DNA of 64,000 bases from Seiridium cupressi (GCA_036674765.1 JARVKI010000111.1:1-64000); one strand, 5' to 3'. Shown: positions 11,482 to 23,794, counted from the first letter of the stretch. The notes: a model not told the origin generated them from the sequence alone. A program made the numbers and translations.

Positions 11482-13701
11482 TCAACCCTTGATATTTAAA
11501 GAGTCTTCAGAAAGGAAAGGCATAAAACTTACACTCAGGAAAAGCGAGGTAATGAAGCCTATAGCGGTGGTCCCAACAAGATAGTAGAAAGCCTCGCGAA
11601 TTGCTGTCGTTATTTGGTCAACAACCAGTAGCTGATCAGCCTCGCTGAGGCTCTTATAGGACTTTCCGCTTGCGCCGGTGATCAACTGGCCAAGCTTGCC
11701 TTGCGGAATATCGGGCAGGACCGAAGCGATATACTGCATGGCTTTGTTCTGGAAAATCGACCCCGGGATGGCAAGAGCAAAGGTAATGCCAATAACTTGT
11801 GCTATAGGGGATTCATGTCAGCGATGTTTCCTGGGAGGAATCAGGCTTCCTTGCGACTCTGGACTAAAACGAACCAATTGTCATGACTGAAACGACATTG
11901 CTGATCTGGGAGGCTGGGGCAAGCGCAGATGCCACGCCGATCCCGGCGCTTTGAAAGGCGCCAATTCCTAACCCAATGATGACTGTATACCCATAGAGAG
12001 CCGAATTTGAGATCGATGAAGTAATCGTCGCTGGTTTCGAATAATGTTAGTACGATCGTCGTTACTGAGGATTGAAGGTATAGCATACTCATCAGTGCAG
12101 CACCGGCCACCAGCAGAGAGCGTTGCCGACGACATACCAAGGTAAATAGTACCCAAACTTTGGCATAACAAAGCCATTAAACAGGCAGCCGAAAACAATC
12201 ATACAGATCAACGGCAGAATACGAACACCAGCCATCAAAGGGCTATCACCCCTGGTAAACTGGAACACTAAAGGAGTATAATAAATACTCATCATCATAC
12301 TACCAGCCACCAGGAAGGCCTGCAAAGGTATGATAAAAAGGTCTCGCGTGACCATAAACTGTACTGGCAGAAGTCTCGATTCCGCGGGCACCAATGGATG
12401 ATAGATGGTAACGAGAACAAAGGCGACGAAGAGGACGAAGGTTACGACCCAGAGAACGATCTCGGAGCCACTGTTCCAAGCGTAAAGGGTGCCACCAAAA
12501 CTGCCAGCCATACAGAAACATGCCAGAAGCGCCGTAAAGACGGTGATGCCAACCCAGTCTTGCATGCGGAGTTTCTTCGAGAAAGATGTATCGGGCATGG
12601 CGTTGATGTTGGGAATCATGAAAAGGAAAACGGGTGCGAAAATGCCAGCAATAGGAAGATTCTATAAGATTAGGTTAGTGTTCTCTATTCAAGTCTCCAG
12701 GAAGGTTCATATACTTACAATGTAGAATCCCCACCGCCAAGTAGCGGAACTGACGGCAAATGAGCCACCGATGATAGGTCCCAGAACATTACCGAATCCC
12801 CATACCGACATAAGGATAGCAAGGTAAATTGAACGCTCGTGCGGTGTGGTCAGAATGCTTATATAAGTCAACCCCCCAACGTAGACACCTGCACCGCCGA
12901 CACCAGCGATAACGCGACCGACAACGATAGCAACCATGTTGGGTGCAGCGCCGCAGATTGCGCTGCCGGCCTCGAACAAGATGAGACTGACGAGAAACAG
13001 AACCTTCATGTTGAAAATTCCGTAGGCCTTCCCACTATAAGCTCAATAATCAGCAATCCAGATCGAAAGCAGGCGAAGTTGGACCGACACGTACACGGGC
13101 AAAATGACAACCTGGCCAAGAATGAAACTAACTCCGATCCATGCTAGACTTGTCTGGTCATCAAAGGTCTCGACAATGTCGGGTTGGATTGTTGCGACCT
13201 GTACGACGCTTGAGTCAAGGTATACCAGGGCTGCAAGACCGCCTTCTGCTCACAATAGTGTTGTCCAGGGCAAAGAGCAGAACCTATTAGGTACAAATGT
13301 TAGCATTCTTGCATCATTCTGACGTTGCAGGTTCCATTCTATAGAGACTATACGCCTATGCCACAGGTATAAAGGTGGACAGGAGCGTGACTCGGTAGCA
13401 AGATGGATTCGCATTCTTACTGTAGACATGAGGGACGTGTAGATGGCGAACCACTAATTTAGACAAACAGTCAGCACCTTTGTTCTGGACGGCTTCAACA
13501 ATTCGATGCACCTACCTTGAGACCTGTAATAGTCCTCTTGGGCTCTTCATCGGGCTCATCGAGCCCATTCGTATTTCCATCTGACTTCTCTACCGGGGCA
13601 TCGCGCGCAGTGTCTGGAGCTCTAGTCGAGGACTCCGAGACCTTTTCGACATCGTGGCCTCGGTCATGGGTGATCGTGCTGGTGGATTCGTCGAGCGTCA
13701 T
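11482..13701 (-). pseudogene. MFS exporter of the DHA2/toxin-efflux type, with a one-base frameshift
   Basis: Exons on the minus strand: 13701..13516, 13453..13421, 13283..13254, 13198..13095, 13034..12719, 12661..12089, 12030..11875, 11801..11482 (a possible 45-nt in-frame intron, 11488..11532, lies in the last). All boundaries are GT-AG and phases agree. The protein, about 572 aa, starts with an acidic cytosolic tail, then DNTIVATIQPDIVETF, GRVIAGVGGAG, LGPIIGGSFA and WRWGFYI. These are hallmarks of 14-helix proton antiporters that export drugs, mycotoxins or siderophores. In exon 6 the helix VVGNALLVAGAAL is broken at 12110-12122: exactly one base is missing, since the exon length is one short of the phase required by its neighbours. 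It is either a decayed gene or a sequencing error. A Zn2Cys6 regulator lies 1.1 kb upstream on the same strand. Confidence 0.85.
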
Positions 13702-14772
13702 TGTCACGGCGCGAAGTGGTGAGTTTATGGTGTTGACAATAACATCGATCAAATCATGTTGTAAGGAACAAATCGTAAATCTTATATGATTGCACTTTTC
13801 CTGATTGATCAGCAGGGAAGGGTAAGGCGTCGTTTCACTTCGTAACCGTCGGGCTGATGTAGCTTTTCGCCGAAGGTGCATTGCAATCTCGCAAATCTTT
13901 CTAGAATACGTCAGGCGATTTGCACGAGTCCATGAATGTAAAGCGCAGAAGCTCATGTTCCGGAGGCTTCAGATAGTGGCTCGTGATTGGCTAGCGGTCG
14001 GTTCGGTCCGAGTTGACCGGAATTCCAGTGGATACATTTCGGGCAAAACCGACCGAGCAGGGGCTGGACGTTAGAGTCTAACAACTGGCAGATGGTATCA
14101 TCGCCATGTTCTCCAATCTGAGAGCCAGCTGGGATGGAGAACGGCTTGTGGTCAAGCTCCTTCGGCCATTTCCCATATTAGGACTATTACCAATCAGCTG
14201 TACCTTCAAGTTTCCGCCGGTAGTTCTAGTGGACTGATCACCAAGAGTCACTAGCACTAAAGCTGCGACAGAGCTTAGTCTGTATTGTAGGGCCCAATCG
14301 CGTTAACGGATCCTGCCTTGGTCTCATTGCATAAATTTAAAGAACCTGGCCTAAGGTCGTGTCTTCCAACTATAGAAATTCCACCCAATGTGGCATCGCA
14401 TATACATTGGACTACATCTCGCTCTCCCAAGGGGATGTCCTATCTTATGGACGTGAATTCACCATACCCTAGGCTACTAGGTATACCTTTTTCATAATGC
14501 ACAGGTCCCTACCTGCTCATTTGATAATTTGTAGTCATAACCGCGTTGCAAAAGATACCGTCCTCACGTGCGCTAGATAACTACTAACAACGTTCACCAC
14601 GAGCCTAAACCATCTGTCTAACGCCGAAAGCCCATTTTAGTGTGTTCATATGCTAAGACCTTCTTCCTCAGACGATCCACTAATTTTGTCCAAACTGGGG
14701 GTTTTGAGTGACGGCTGTCTAGTCTACAAAGTCCTTATGATGTTATCAGTAACCGATTTTAAAATCCCTGGG
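13702..14772. other. intergenic; MFS promoter region
   Basis: About 1.07 kb between the MFS start and the stop of the Zn2Cys6 gene. No coding features recognised. Confidence 0.6.
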
Positions 14773-15923
14773 TCATGGTGAGATGTTATGAGCCTGCTCT
14801 TTAAGGAGAGCGCAGATGTTATATCGTGAACGGAAAAGTTCGGAGCGCTCCTGTGCTTCTTTGAGTAGTTCGTCCTCGAGGTTGGTGAGTCGCGTAGCCA
14901 TAGCACTACCTGGCGGTGCTATCTCTTCCAATGCAGTTACCAACTCTTGCAGTGCGCTTCTGGTTTTAGACTGAGTTGTGTCACAGAGTTCTCGGACACG
15001 CGTCTCGAGTGTCTCCAGAATAGCCACGTAGTGTGACTCTTCGTTGACCGGGGCGCCACCGCCGGGCGGTACCTTACGAAGCCAGGCTATGTAATCCGCG
15101 ACCAGAGAACCCATGACAGAGGCCTCGGCCTGGTTGCGGAACACGGTTGACGAGAAGGCTGCCACGGGTCCAAGAATTGTTGCGCCTGTTTCCTCATTGA
15201 CGTCCCTGTGGCAATCGAACCCGCTCTGTGGGTGGAAGTCAAAACTTACGGTGTCAATGTTCATATCCTCATTGACAGAAAATGGGGCGACCGTGACTGG
15301 TCTTTCCAAGGACTGCCAGATGGATGGGTCTAGGACTTCTGATCCGGACAAGTGCAGATTGTGTTGCTGATACAGTAGATCAGGCTGGTTGGATTCATTT
15401 GGAAGAGCACCGAAACCTTCACTTGGATTTACCGTCGAAGGCATTTGAACAATTGTGGGCGGTGAGGTTTGAGGAACAGAGTTGGTGGCACTGTCGGAAT
15501 TGTGCGAAAATGGTGGTGTGACCGTGTCACCTGCGGAGGCGTTCAACCGCGAGATGTAGGCCTCTGCTTCTTCTTTTCACGTGACCAAGCACGAGCAAGT
15601 CAGCGACGGCGCCATGGGAAACATATTGCATCGATACGGAGGCAGTGCTGCGTCGAGAACTCACCAAGGCGTTTTTGTAGTGCCTCCACCGTCTGAGCCA
15701 GATCTGCTTTGGTCGGTTTCTGCGTCGGCAGGTACACACACCGTTCGCCGTTCCGTATGCATTTCTGACACTGCGGCTGCTCACCTCCACACTTGACTTT
15801 GCGATCACGACACAACTCCCCGCACGTTAGCTGAGCGCGTCGGGCTTGGAGAGATTGACACACCTTGCATGCAACACGACGTGAGTACGCTCCGTTCGTC
15901 ATGGTAATTTCTGCAGCGGACAT
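14773..15923 (-). CDS. Zn2Cys6 transcription factor
   Basis: Join 15923..15864, 15815..15665, 15563..14773, giving 333 aa (MSAAEITMTNGAYSRRVACK...NISP). A 48-nt intron (15816..15863) falls inside the zinc cluster. After splicing the motif reads ACKLCRDRKVKC then GGEQPQCQKC and IRNGERC, a perfect C-X2-C-X6-C-X6-C-X2-C-X6-C. A leucine-heptad dimerisation helix follows (AQTVEALQKRLEAYISRLN), crossing the second intron. The C-terminal half is acidic/Ser-rich and ends in a predicted helical region. There is no fungal_trans middle domain, so it is shorter than most of the family. A longer start at 16151 is open but lacks support. Its position just upstream of the MFS gene suggests, by inference only, that it could control that exporter. 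Confidence 0.85.
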
Positions 15924-17695
15924 GGCCCCGTCCGCGTGCAGGGAATGCAACGGAGCACTAGCACTAGTGTATGGTGACGGTGTCGCAAAAGGTAGAAGAT
16001 GTCCAGTGGCTATCTTCTGACAAGGACCCTTCGGGTTTGGTGATTCAGCAGGTCTTAGAATTGACCGCCGTCTAAGGATGGGCGGGGCCCAGGCCGCCCA
16101 GCACTGGCTCGCCCTCCTGCAGGTGGCCCCTCGAGGGGATAAGCCTGGCATTTTCGGGCTCGGAACAACTGGGCCATCCCATCTGCGTTTGGGGTGCGCT
16201 GCAATTGCGCTACAGTGTGGTCAAGGCATGCTAGGTAGGTACTTAGATTAGTTAGCTTGTTCTATACAATTCTATAAATCCACTCACCCCCCACACGGCG
16301 AGGCACCGCGAGGTCATCCGCGTATCTCCTGCTAGCGACTACACCGTAACTAGTTGCTAATCCATTTACCTACTGGCTCGACTGGCGACTATGCCATAGC
16401 TCAATTCTCATCTGTAATTCACTTTGACACGAAGGATCTAGTCCCGTACATCCTACATCGTAATTCTGTCATGCTCATCTCATGACACCTTTCCCTGCCT
16501 GACTGATCCTGCCTAATGGAGGACTTGGCTGTGATTGGTGTCTTGTGTACACTTGTCGTATGTCCTTGGACCATATCACTGTAGCTCAAGGTCTACCTAA
16601 GACATAATCAGATCCAAGAAGCTATCCAAGGCATAACAAGGAATTCTAGTGATGGTAGTTGTTCTGTCTCAACTAGCCTCGTGGGATACCAGCGCCGTTG
16701 CCTGAGAAGCTTCGTGTGTTCGTTCGGATGGGGGTGAACGGGCGCCATTTCGAAATGCCTTCACCATGGATGCAACTTTGGAAGGTAGAGTTACTATGGT
16801 ACCAGGCCAAATAGAAGCCTTATACTATTTAAGCCACTCTTTGGATCGCCACTTGAAACGTTATAACGAGTATAGCTGGGGCGCTTGGGTGTTAATCCCG
16901 GTCAGATTTCCACCATGCGACTGCCTCAATGGACACGCCCTAACCTGGCCTTTGTTTGTTGTAACTGGACGGCTCTAAGTTGTTATAAATTTCCCCTGGG
17001 AAGATTTCCCGTCAAGAGGCCGCAATGATTGGCTATACCACGTGGTTAGCACTTATTTAATAATATTATATCGCATTATTCCGGAAACATCCATTCTGCA
17101 CGTAATCCCATTTACCCCGCAAGACAGACGGGGTTGCACACCGTATATGAATGCTCGTGGGAGATTAACTACAACCTGTCAACTCGAGGTAAAAAATGGG
17201 AGTATTTACTGATATAAATTTGCAGGTTGCCACTGTTAACTTCAAAAGCGGAATAAGACTTGAACTGAAACTAGAGAAAGGGGAAGCCTGAGTAATATGT
17301 CTAAGTAACGTACTAGATCAGCTTGTTCTTGTGTAAAATAACGGGTTCGATAGCAAGAGTTTGCAGGTCGCCTCGGCGCTGCAGGTTATTATTCCGCCTC
17401 TTCGCACGGAGAACGGTCGCTTCAATGGTGGATCGAAGAAGTGGCCCAAAATCTACAAGGAGAACAACCTAGAAGGAGCGTCCCCGGCTGGACCAAATTC
17501 GTGGCGCGTGGTGCTGTGATTGTTCGCAAGACGAGTGCGTAATCTTACTGATACAACTGGATCTCCAGCCTTGTGGGGCGTACCAAAGACGTAGGCGGCG
17601 AACGAATCTAGATGTCCTCGGAGCCAGCTAGTTTCTATGGTAGGCCCTATGTCCCCCATGAGAAGAGGTCCCATCCATTTCAGGCACGTTGCTCG
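15924..17695. other. intergenic, no gene seen
   Basis: About 1.8 kb upstream of the Zn2Cys6 gene. It contains short frames only (for example 16766-16978) without recognisable domains. Confidence 0.55.
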
Positions 17696-18591
17696 TCATA
17701 TGCATCTCGGGGTAGATCGTCCTCCCATCTGTCTCGGCAGTGTTGCTTTGCGTTGGAAGTTTTGGTTGTAGTTCTCATGTGCTCCGAGTGTAAGGGGTTC
17801 TGATGTTGAACCTTGATTCTTCGTTATGCGTCGTCTGAACAGGTGTGCTGCAGCACCGATGGTCACAAATCCAGCCGCCGCAGCACCCACACTTATTCCT
17901 GCTTTAGCGCCCACTGAAAGTCCGGTTCTGTCCGCAACCTCCGTAGTCGTGAGAGAAAGTGAATGGGAAGAGCGGGAAAGAGAAGTAGATGATGGTGATA
18001 GAGTACTCGAAGGCGATGCGAAGTCGTTCATTTGCCACCGGATATTGATTGCCGCAGCATGGATGATCGTATTTACTAGTTCTGTGACCTTGGTGAGCTG
18101 GTTCGAGAGGTCAGGTACTGTTACCGTTCCGGTAGATATGGCCGATGATGACCAAGAGAGGGTGGACCAAGTTTCTGAAGGGGCAGGCGGGTCGATACAG
18201 CGATAACCACTACACAGAGGCAGAAATTAGCGCCATTAGAGTCGTAAGTAGTGAAGCAAATGCACCGTTGGACAGACTTAATAATATATAGATGTATAGC
18301 CTACCGTGGACAGCAAGTCGCCCGGGTTTCCGTGACAGTATCCACGACTTCCATATTCCCACATGCTGAATACCGTCCGGAAGGGCCCGGCAAATAGTAT
18401 GCCTCAGATGTGGGCTGGAATCCGTGTGAATAGCTTTCAGATGTTGACGTTAATCCAAGGCTATGGTACTTATGTGTAGTGGAGTCTGACGTATTCGATC
18501 TGTTGACCTCAGTATATACCGACCCCCAGACAACGGAGTTGCAACCTGGAGAAGGTGTTAACATTGTAGTCAGAGGACCAATGTTCGTCAT
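17696..18591 (-). CDS. single-pass membrane protein with Ser/Thr-rich ectodomain
   Basis: Join 18591..18305, 18209..17696 (intron GTAGGC...TGTGTAG), giving 266 aa. The N-terminal half (MTNIGPLTTMLTPSPGC) ends with the cysteine block ETRATCCPRGYRC, spliced across the intron. This pattern is common in an uncharacterised fungal family of extracellular Ser/Thr-rich proteins. A Ser/Thr stretch follows, then one transmembrane segment at about residues 197-222 (GISVGAAAAGFVTIGAAAHLF), a stop-transfer RRR and a cytosolic tail of about 45 residues. No classical N-terminal signal peptide is visible, so the ectodomain is probably inserted through the single helix. Function unknown. A cell-wall sensor-like role is only a guess from the topology. 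Confidence 0.7.
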
Positions 18592-19527
18592 TGTATGATT
18601 AAGTGTTGTGACGGAATAGGTCCCGAGTGAAACTTCCCGTGCTTTGTTGATATCGAGCGATCTCCTCCCGACTTAAAGGAGGGGCCAGAGCTCAGCACTA
18701 CAACCTGAGGTCCAGGTTTATTCGCCAGTCAGTATGGCCTTTGGGATCGCCCGGGGCTAGCTTCTATTTTCATTCCTCCCGCATGTGCAGCCGGCCGCTC
18801 TGTGATACCTCTCTTCGAGGCAGGGACAGTTTGTCATCAAGAATCAGGATGAAACATGTACAATGCATTCAATAAAGATTTCAGCTATTTTCAATCTTTA
18901 CATTAGCGTTAAGCCACGTAATCTGCTGATGTTCTGTGTGCCTAACACTTCCGTGTTACGCATGGTCTGTGACTTCCTCGACCATCGCTAGGCGCGCTCG
19001 TATTAGGGATCCCAGGTACATCCTTGAATTAGTGGATTGGTATTCAAGTCGGGGTTGAGTAGGGACCCCCAGCAAAAATAGCCCTGAGGTATTATAACGA
19101 CTTCTTGAGCCTCTCTGATTGGATCACTGTACAAAGCCAATTCAGGACCTTAGGATCACGGTTGTGTCTTCGAAATATTCAGCCTCAACCACTTGCACAG
19201 ACAAATGAGGTGGATATAAGAAGCAAGCCTCTGTGCGAAGTGTACCATAGTCGCATTGGGGGCATTGAACTTCGGAACGCGCTGTTGTTCGGCTTAGATG
19301 GCCTTGGACACCGGGCTTTGGACACCCTGTAGCCCATTGGAACAAGACATTTCGAACTCAGACTCAACTATGCGAGGGTCGTGTCTGTGTCAAATTCGCT
19401 GACACCACCAGGTAAGAGGGTGACGTGTTCATCGGTGCCAACGGCGTGAGTTCATATGTCCGGGAACAATATCTTCCTGCCGATCGTTTAGACCGGGCAA
19501 TCAGGTAGTACCATCGGCGGGGCTCCG

Positions 19528-19941
19528 ATGAGCAACAATGCACTTAGCAACCTTCCTAATGATGCGCAATGGCCGGAAATGCTTTCCAAACCGGCCCATG
19601 GTCCTATACGGGAGGTAGCGCCGCCAGTACGAAAACACGTTCGTTTCGCCGTCACGCATCCTCGATGCAAAGATTGCCTCCATCAAAGCGACATTTCAAG
19701 ATCTGCTGTCATAACGCAGCCGACTTGCACACTTGATGCCACGCACATTGACGGCGGCAACGATGATCCCTTGCACAACCTCTGCTGGGAGCGTCTGGCT
19801 GAACGTAATGGGAAAAAATATTGGATTCATTTTCGCTGTAGCACTGACCTCCACATTGACCACCGTAATGGCCAGGCTGGTAATAGCCATGAAGTCATGC
19901 GCTCTTATGGTTGGTTCGAAAAGAGATGCCAAGAAGCCTAA
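19528..19941 (+). CDS. hypothetical protein, weak
   Basis: 137-codon ATG-initiated frame with scattered Cys/His pairs (HPRCKDC, HNLCWERL, FRCSTDLHIDH). No domain is recognised, there is no clear promoter, and the antisense strand is also partly open. It may be a relic or chance. Confidence 0.25.
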   Translation: MSNNALSNLPNDAQWPEMLSKPAHGPIREVAPPVRKHVRFAVTHPRCKDCLHQSDISRSAVITQPTCTLDATHIDGGNDDPLHNLCWERLAERNGKKYWIHFRCSTDLHIDHRNGQAGNSHEVMRSYGWFEKRCQEA

Positions 19942-20536
19942 GCAAGTACGTGACTAGACCAAAAATAGACCCTCGGTTATAGGATCCGCCCCAAGTCGGC
20001 GCTAAGGCTTATTATAGGGCCCGTCATTAATATTTGGAGAACACGTTCCATCAGACCTGGACGAAGATGTAAAGGATGTCATTCCCAAAGCAAACCATAA
20101 TCCTGCAACAAACCGTTCTGTCGCATGGAAGCCTTTGGAAAAGTAATGGTTCTCGCTACCAAGAATCCAGTGCTTCGAGATTCAGAGTGAACTTGGCGTA
20201 TTCAACCTCTCGCTATTGTGAAGTATATATAAATCCTGACTGTCTGGCCCACTGGGGATTCACGTTTCCGATATTTCGGCTCTTGACGCACAGCCTTGAG
20301 CCCCTGGTGATGATGCCGACCAGATTTGCAATGTAACGGACTAGTACGTCGGACTACCGCGTACGACTTCTCAAGGCCATCCGGCGGTGATATATTAATA
20401 GCGTTTAATAATATTGTTAAGCCTTTTTATATAAACACGCTATGTGTATTCGGTAAGACGCAAGGGAGCTGGCTGCGTCCATGGATGGGCAAAGATTTAG
20501 TTGTTAAGATGGAACGAAGGTTATGAGGTGATTAAG

Positions 20537-20758
20537 TGATTAATTGAGTATCAGAGTGGTGCCGGAGGCAGGAGGAGGTAGCTAGTCTATATGTCGTGGC
20601 TGAGAAGCTCGATAATCCAGGTGGCTGGAGCCCCTATTCTGGCATTAGTGGCCAGAAATTCTACGGATACATTACAGATGCAGGGAATGGCAGTCTACGT
20701 GTTATTATTTGTACTCAAGATAGCTGTATATGACACAAAAAGTGAATCCCTAATTGGC
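20537..20758. repeat. dispersed repeat, copy A (RIP-like decay)
   Basis: Matches 47831-48013 in the same orientation. A core of about 115 bp (20537-20655) is about 75-80% identical by eye, including GAGGTAGCTAGTCT. A weaker match resumes around 20732-20758 (AGCTGTAT...CTAATTGG). Differences are rich in C/T and G/A transitions. Probably remains of a transposon. No coding capacity remains. Confidence 0.75.
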
Positions 20759-21259
20759 GTGGACGGCTTTCAATGAGTGCTGTGGCGCATGATGGTGCTG
20801 TTGATATGCAATTTACGTAATTTGAGTGGGGTCCTGTAAGCGAACATGAGGTCTCTAGGTATTGTTCAACGATCGCGATTGAGCCACAGAAAAGGTTTGC
20901 CTTTACTGACTACTTCTTTGGCTTGGTGATCGGGAGAACTCCAGCTCCAGCCTCTACATGATAGTGCACGGATCACGTGGGCTATTCGGCATAGCTTCTA
21001 CTCTTAACTGATACGAGATCAGCCTATAGCCTTACGGAGCATTCTTATCCTCTATCTCTTGCACTTCTGCCTTGGGTCGCGAGGGTTATACACAGAATTA
21101 GTTGGTTTAACTGGCAGTTGCTTGCAGCTCCCCAAGTTGGCTGCTGTCTACATAACTCATTAGCCCGTCAAAACACATAGGAGTCACTCAGCTCTAGCCA
21201 TATGCAAAGGCATGAAAGACAACAGGTATATATAAAGTATTTCAAACTAAGTAGCCTAC

Positions 21260-21378
21260 ACATACGACCATAGATCCTAGAAAGCTCGGCATCCCGTCCG
21301 CTCTGCCCTAGATAAACTGGGGATCGCTGAATTAGTACTCAGGTGGGTGACCACTGGGGAATCCTCGGTGTTGTATGT
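21260..21378 (+). rRNA. 5S ribosomal RNA
   Basis: 119 nt from ACATACGACC to GTTGTATGT. These ends pair as helix I. Internally it shows the conserved ATCCCGTCCGCTCT segment (loop B/C) and GGTGGGTGACCAC with GGGGAATCC (helices IV/V), then a TTTTT Pol III terminator at 21378-21382. Filamentous ascomycetes have single dispersed 5S genes, so a lone copy is expected. The transcript joins the large ribosomal subunit. Confidence 0.9.
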
Positions 21379-21382
21379 TTTT

Positions 21383-22023
21383 GTCATCTTGTGAATCCTT
21401 TTTTTCGTTTGACCTACTACGAATTGAAAACCCCGTCTTCGCGAAGTCGCAAGTCGGGCGGCGCTCCTTACTGAACCAGAGTGCCTTGATGGAACAATGG
21501 TCTCCCATCAATTTTTTCCAGCGTACGACTTGCTATTTCCACGCGACTGTCACCAAGCTCTGAAGATAGCATTGGATAGTTAGTAGATACTGTCCTTATA
21601 TTCATGAGATCCTGCCATATGGCAACAGGCTATAGAACCAATGATCGACGCTGGCGACACCCCTCGCGTACTGCCGTGGACTAGTCTTATGGTACCCAGG
21701 CGCTCTAGTCCAAAGATAAACGAGCTGCTCAGTGTGGGTGCAATTTGGCTCGTTCGCTTTTGGACTAGCGTGCTAGATACTACGCAGTATGGAGAGCGGC
21801 AACTTGGGGGCCGAGAGGAAATTGCCGGGCCCACCGGCCAGCCGCCCAGGAACTTTAGGCGAACGGTCCCCTTCGCTATATCGCTGAGTATTACCGTAAC
21901 TATTGCCTACTCCGACCTACTGCACAGAGAAAGGTAGTTTCCCGGCATATCATACCTCCTTGCGCTCCTTATGGCTTGATAGTCAGCCTCACATCAAGCG
22001 ATGGCGCGTTAGGGGCACCTATC
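21383..22023. other. intergenic, no gene seen
   Basis: Between the 5S gene and the Clr5 relic. Only short unconvincing frames. Confidence 0.55.
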
Positions 22024-23794
22024 ATGACTAGCTTAGGGACCGAGCAACTTGCTGCTACAGCCATGGCAGCCGGGGAATCTCCCGTTGATCCCTTCTCGGA
22101 AGCGGTCTGGAAGAGCCATCGGGCCACCATTACAGACTTGTACCAAACCAGGAACCTGCCCTTGAACCAGGTTGTGCAATACATAAGATCTCAACACGGT
22201 TTCAAACCCACGTTAGTGCAGTTTTGATCGCCCTATCAAGTGAACCAAGAAGAATACTGAGGATGCAGTTTGAAAATGTACAAGTACCGCCTCAAGAAGT
22301 GGAATCTGCGTAAATATCTTCGACACAGCGACGTCGTAGAGTTTATCCACTCCAACGAGAGGCCCGAGATCCGGGGCACCAAGGCTAGCCAAGAGCGGAT
22401 CGACGGTTACCTCCGGCAGCGAGGGCAGCGGAAGAAAACTGTCAAGAACCACGGCCCAGCGGCACAGCAAGTGAACACCCTAAATGATGACCAGAAGTTA
22501 GTCGGCGCCCAAGCCATGGCCCCGTCCATCGTTGCCCGCAAAGTCCGACTGCCTGGGCCCTGCCTGTCTTCTCCGCACTCTCCAGATAGCTTCAGGTTAC
22601 TCGAAGGCAGCATCCATGCAATGCGATCCTACACTTCGGGGAACTGGGAGGCCAATGCATGGATGCTTGATTCTCGAGGGGACCTGAATGCCCGTGATCT
22701 CAGTTTAGCATGGCACGGCTCTTGGTATACGGTAAGACACCTAATGGACGCAGGAAGAGCAAAGCAAGCCTTCCGCATTGTGCAGAAGTGCAACCAAATC
22801 TTCGAAGAAATACTAGTCAGCGGCTCGCCCAGATTCTTCAGCTCTGCCTTCCTCGTGTTTCTGGGGCTCAGCTCAAGTTGGCCAGACCTGGCAGCCTCTG
22901 TAGTACGATATATGCATTCACTTTCCCGGATCAAATTCAGCGACTCGAACCATCCCATGGTACAATTCCTGTTCAGTGTCCATAAGCTAGGTGTGTCAAT
23001 GATGACTAGTACCACTTTTATATATAAAAAAAGTTACTAAAAAGAACTCCATATAGGACCAAAGGAGCTTTCCCAATATGGAGATACACTCGCACATGCT
23101 TCTGTAACTGTTCTTCAGGACTTTTTTCCTTTTGGTAGCAGAACTCATATTTAACCAGTTGTCAACGTGGCACAAGACCTATTCCATCTCGGAATCACCA
23201 GCGGCGACTCTGCGGTGTCCCAAATTTTAACAGTCATTCAGCAGTTAGAGGCCTCGGGGGAGTGGAACACCAAAAAGATCTTCTCAGCCAAGAGAGAACT
23301 AATACACGTTTATCTGCAGATGAAGGATTATTCCAAGGCCTTGCAGTTGGTATCGGAGATGTTGTCGCCAACTAATAGGTACGTCAAGTCACGATCGCTT
23401 AAGACTATTTGAGCAGTCGCTACTGGAAAAGCTCCTCCCTCCTCGTGTCCGCACATGTACAGAAGAAGTGTGCGTAAATTTTGCTGAACCTTCTACCACC
23501 AGGGAGTTCGTGGAAGGTACCTATAACGAAATAGTGTACTACCGGCAGTTGTTTGAGATTCACAAAGCTCTCGGAGATCATCAGAGGACCATCTCAGCTT
23601 GTCGGAAGGCGGCCCACTTATGTATGAAGCTGTATGGCCCTGCACACGAGTTCACCGTCAACAACTTGGCTTTATATGAAAACTATTTGCGAGAGTGTGG
23701 AAGCGAGGACGGAGCAGACCAAGTGAAGGGGATTCTCACAGGAGCTCTGGACGAGCTATGCAGTGGCATAGAGGAGCTGACATTAGACACATAA
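22024..23794 (+). pseudogene. Clr5-domain protein with TPR-like C-terminus, disabled
   Basis: Exons 22024..22211, 22269..22990 and 23057 onward, with GT-AG introns and matching phases. Residues about 27-80, spliced across intron 1, form a Clr5 domain (WKSHRATITDLYQTRNLPL, then MYKYRLKKWNLRKYL). The C-terminal part (KELIHVYLQMKDYSKALQLVSEM and YRQLFEIHKALGDHQRTISACRKAAHL) looks like tetratricopeptide helices. Two lesions break it: an in-frame TAA at 23152-23154, which a single C-to-T change from CAA would explain, and a one-base frame shift at about 23385-23395 (SPTNRYVKSR, then shifting to LFEQSLLEKLL). Clr5 proteins are fungal-specific, and S. pombe Clr5 acts in heterochromatic silencing. 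Most filamentous-fungal members are uncharacterised. Confidence 0.8.

Larger units (their letters stand above)
18592..21259. other. gene-poor region with repeat relics
   Basis: No convincing gene except a weak frame at 19528-19941. The region 20380-20520 is AT-rich and leads into a degenerate dispersed repeat at 20537-20758. Confidence 0.5.

Noticed and set aside
11482..15923. Secondary-metabolite cluster
   Set aside because: Regulator and exporter are present, but no PKS, NRPS, terpene or DMAT core enzyme occurs in the window.
23134..23158. 24-nt intron that would remove the stop in the Clr5 gene
   Set aside because: Far below the minimum functional intron size. A nonsense mutation is the simpler reading.
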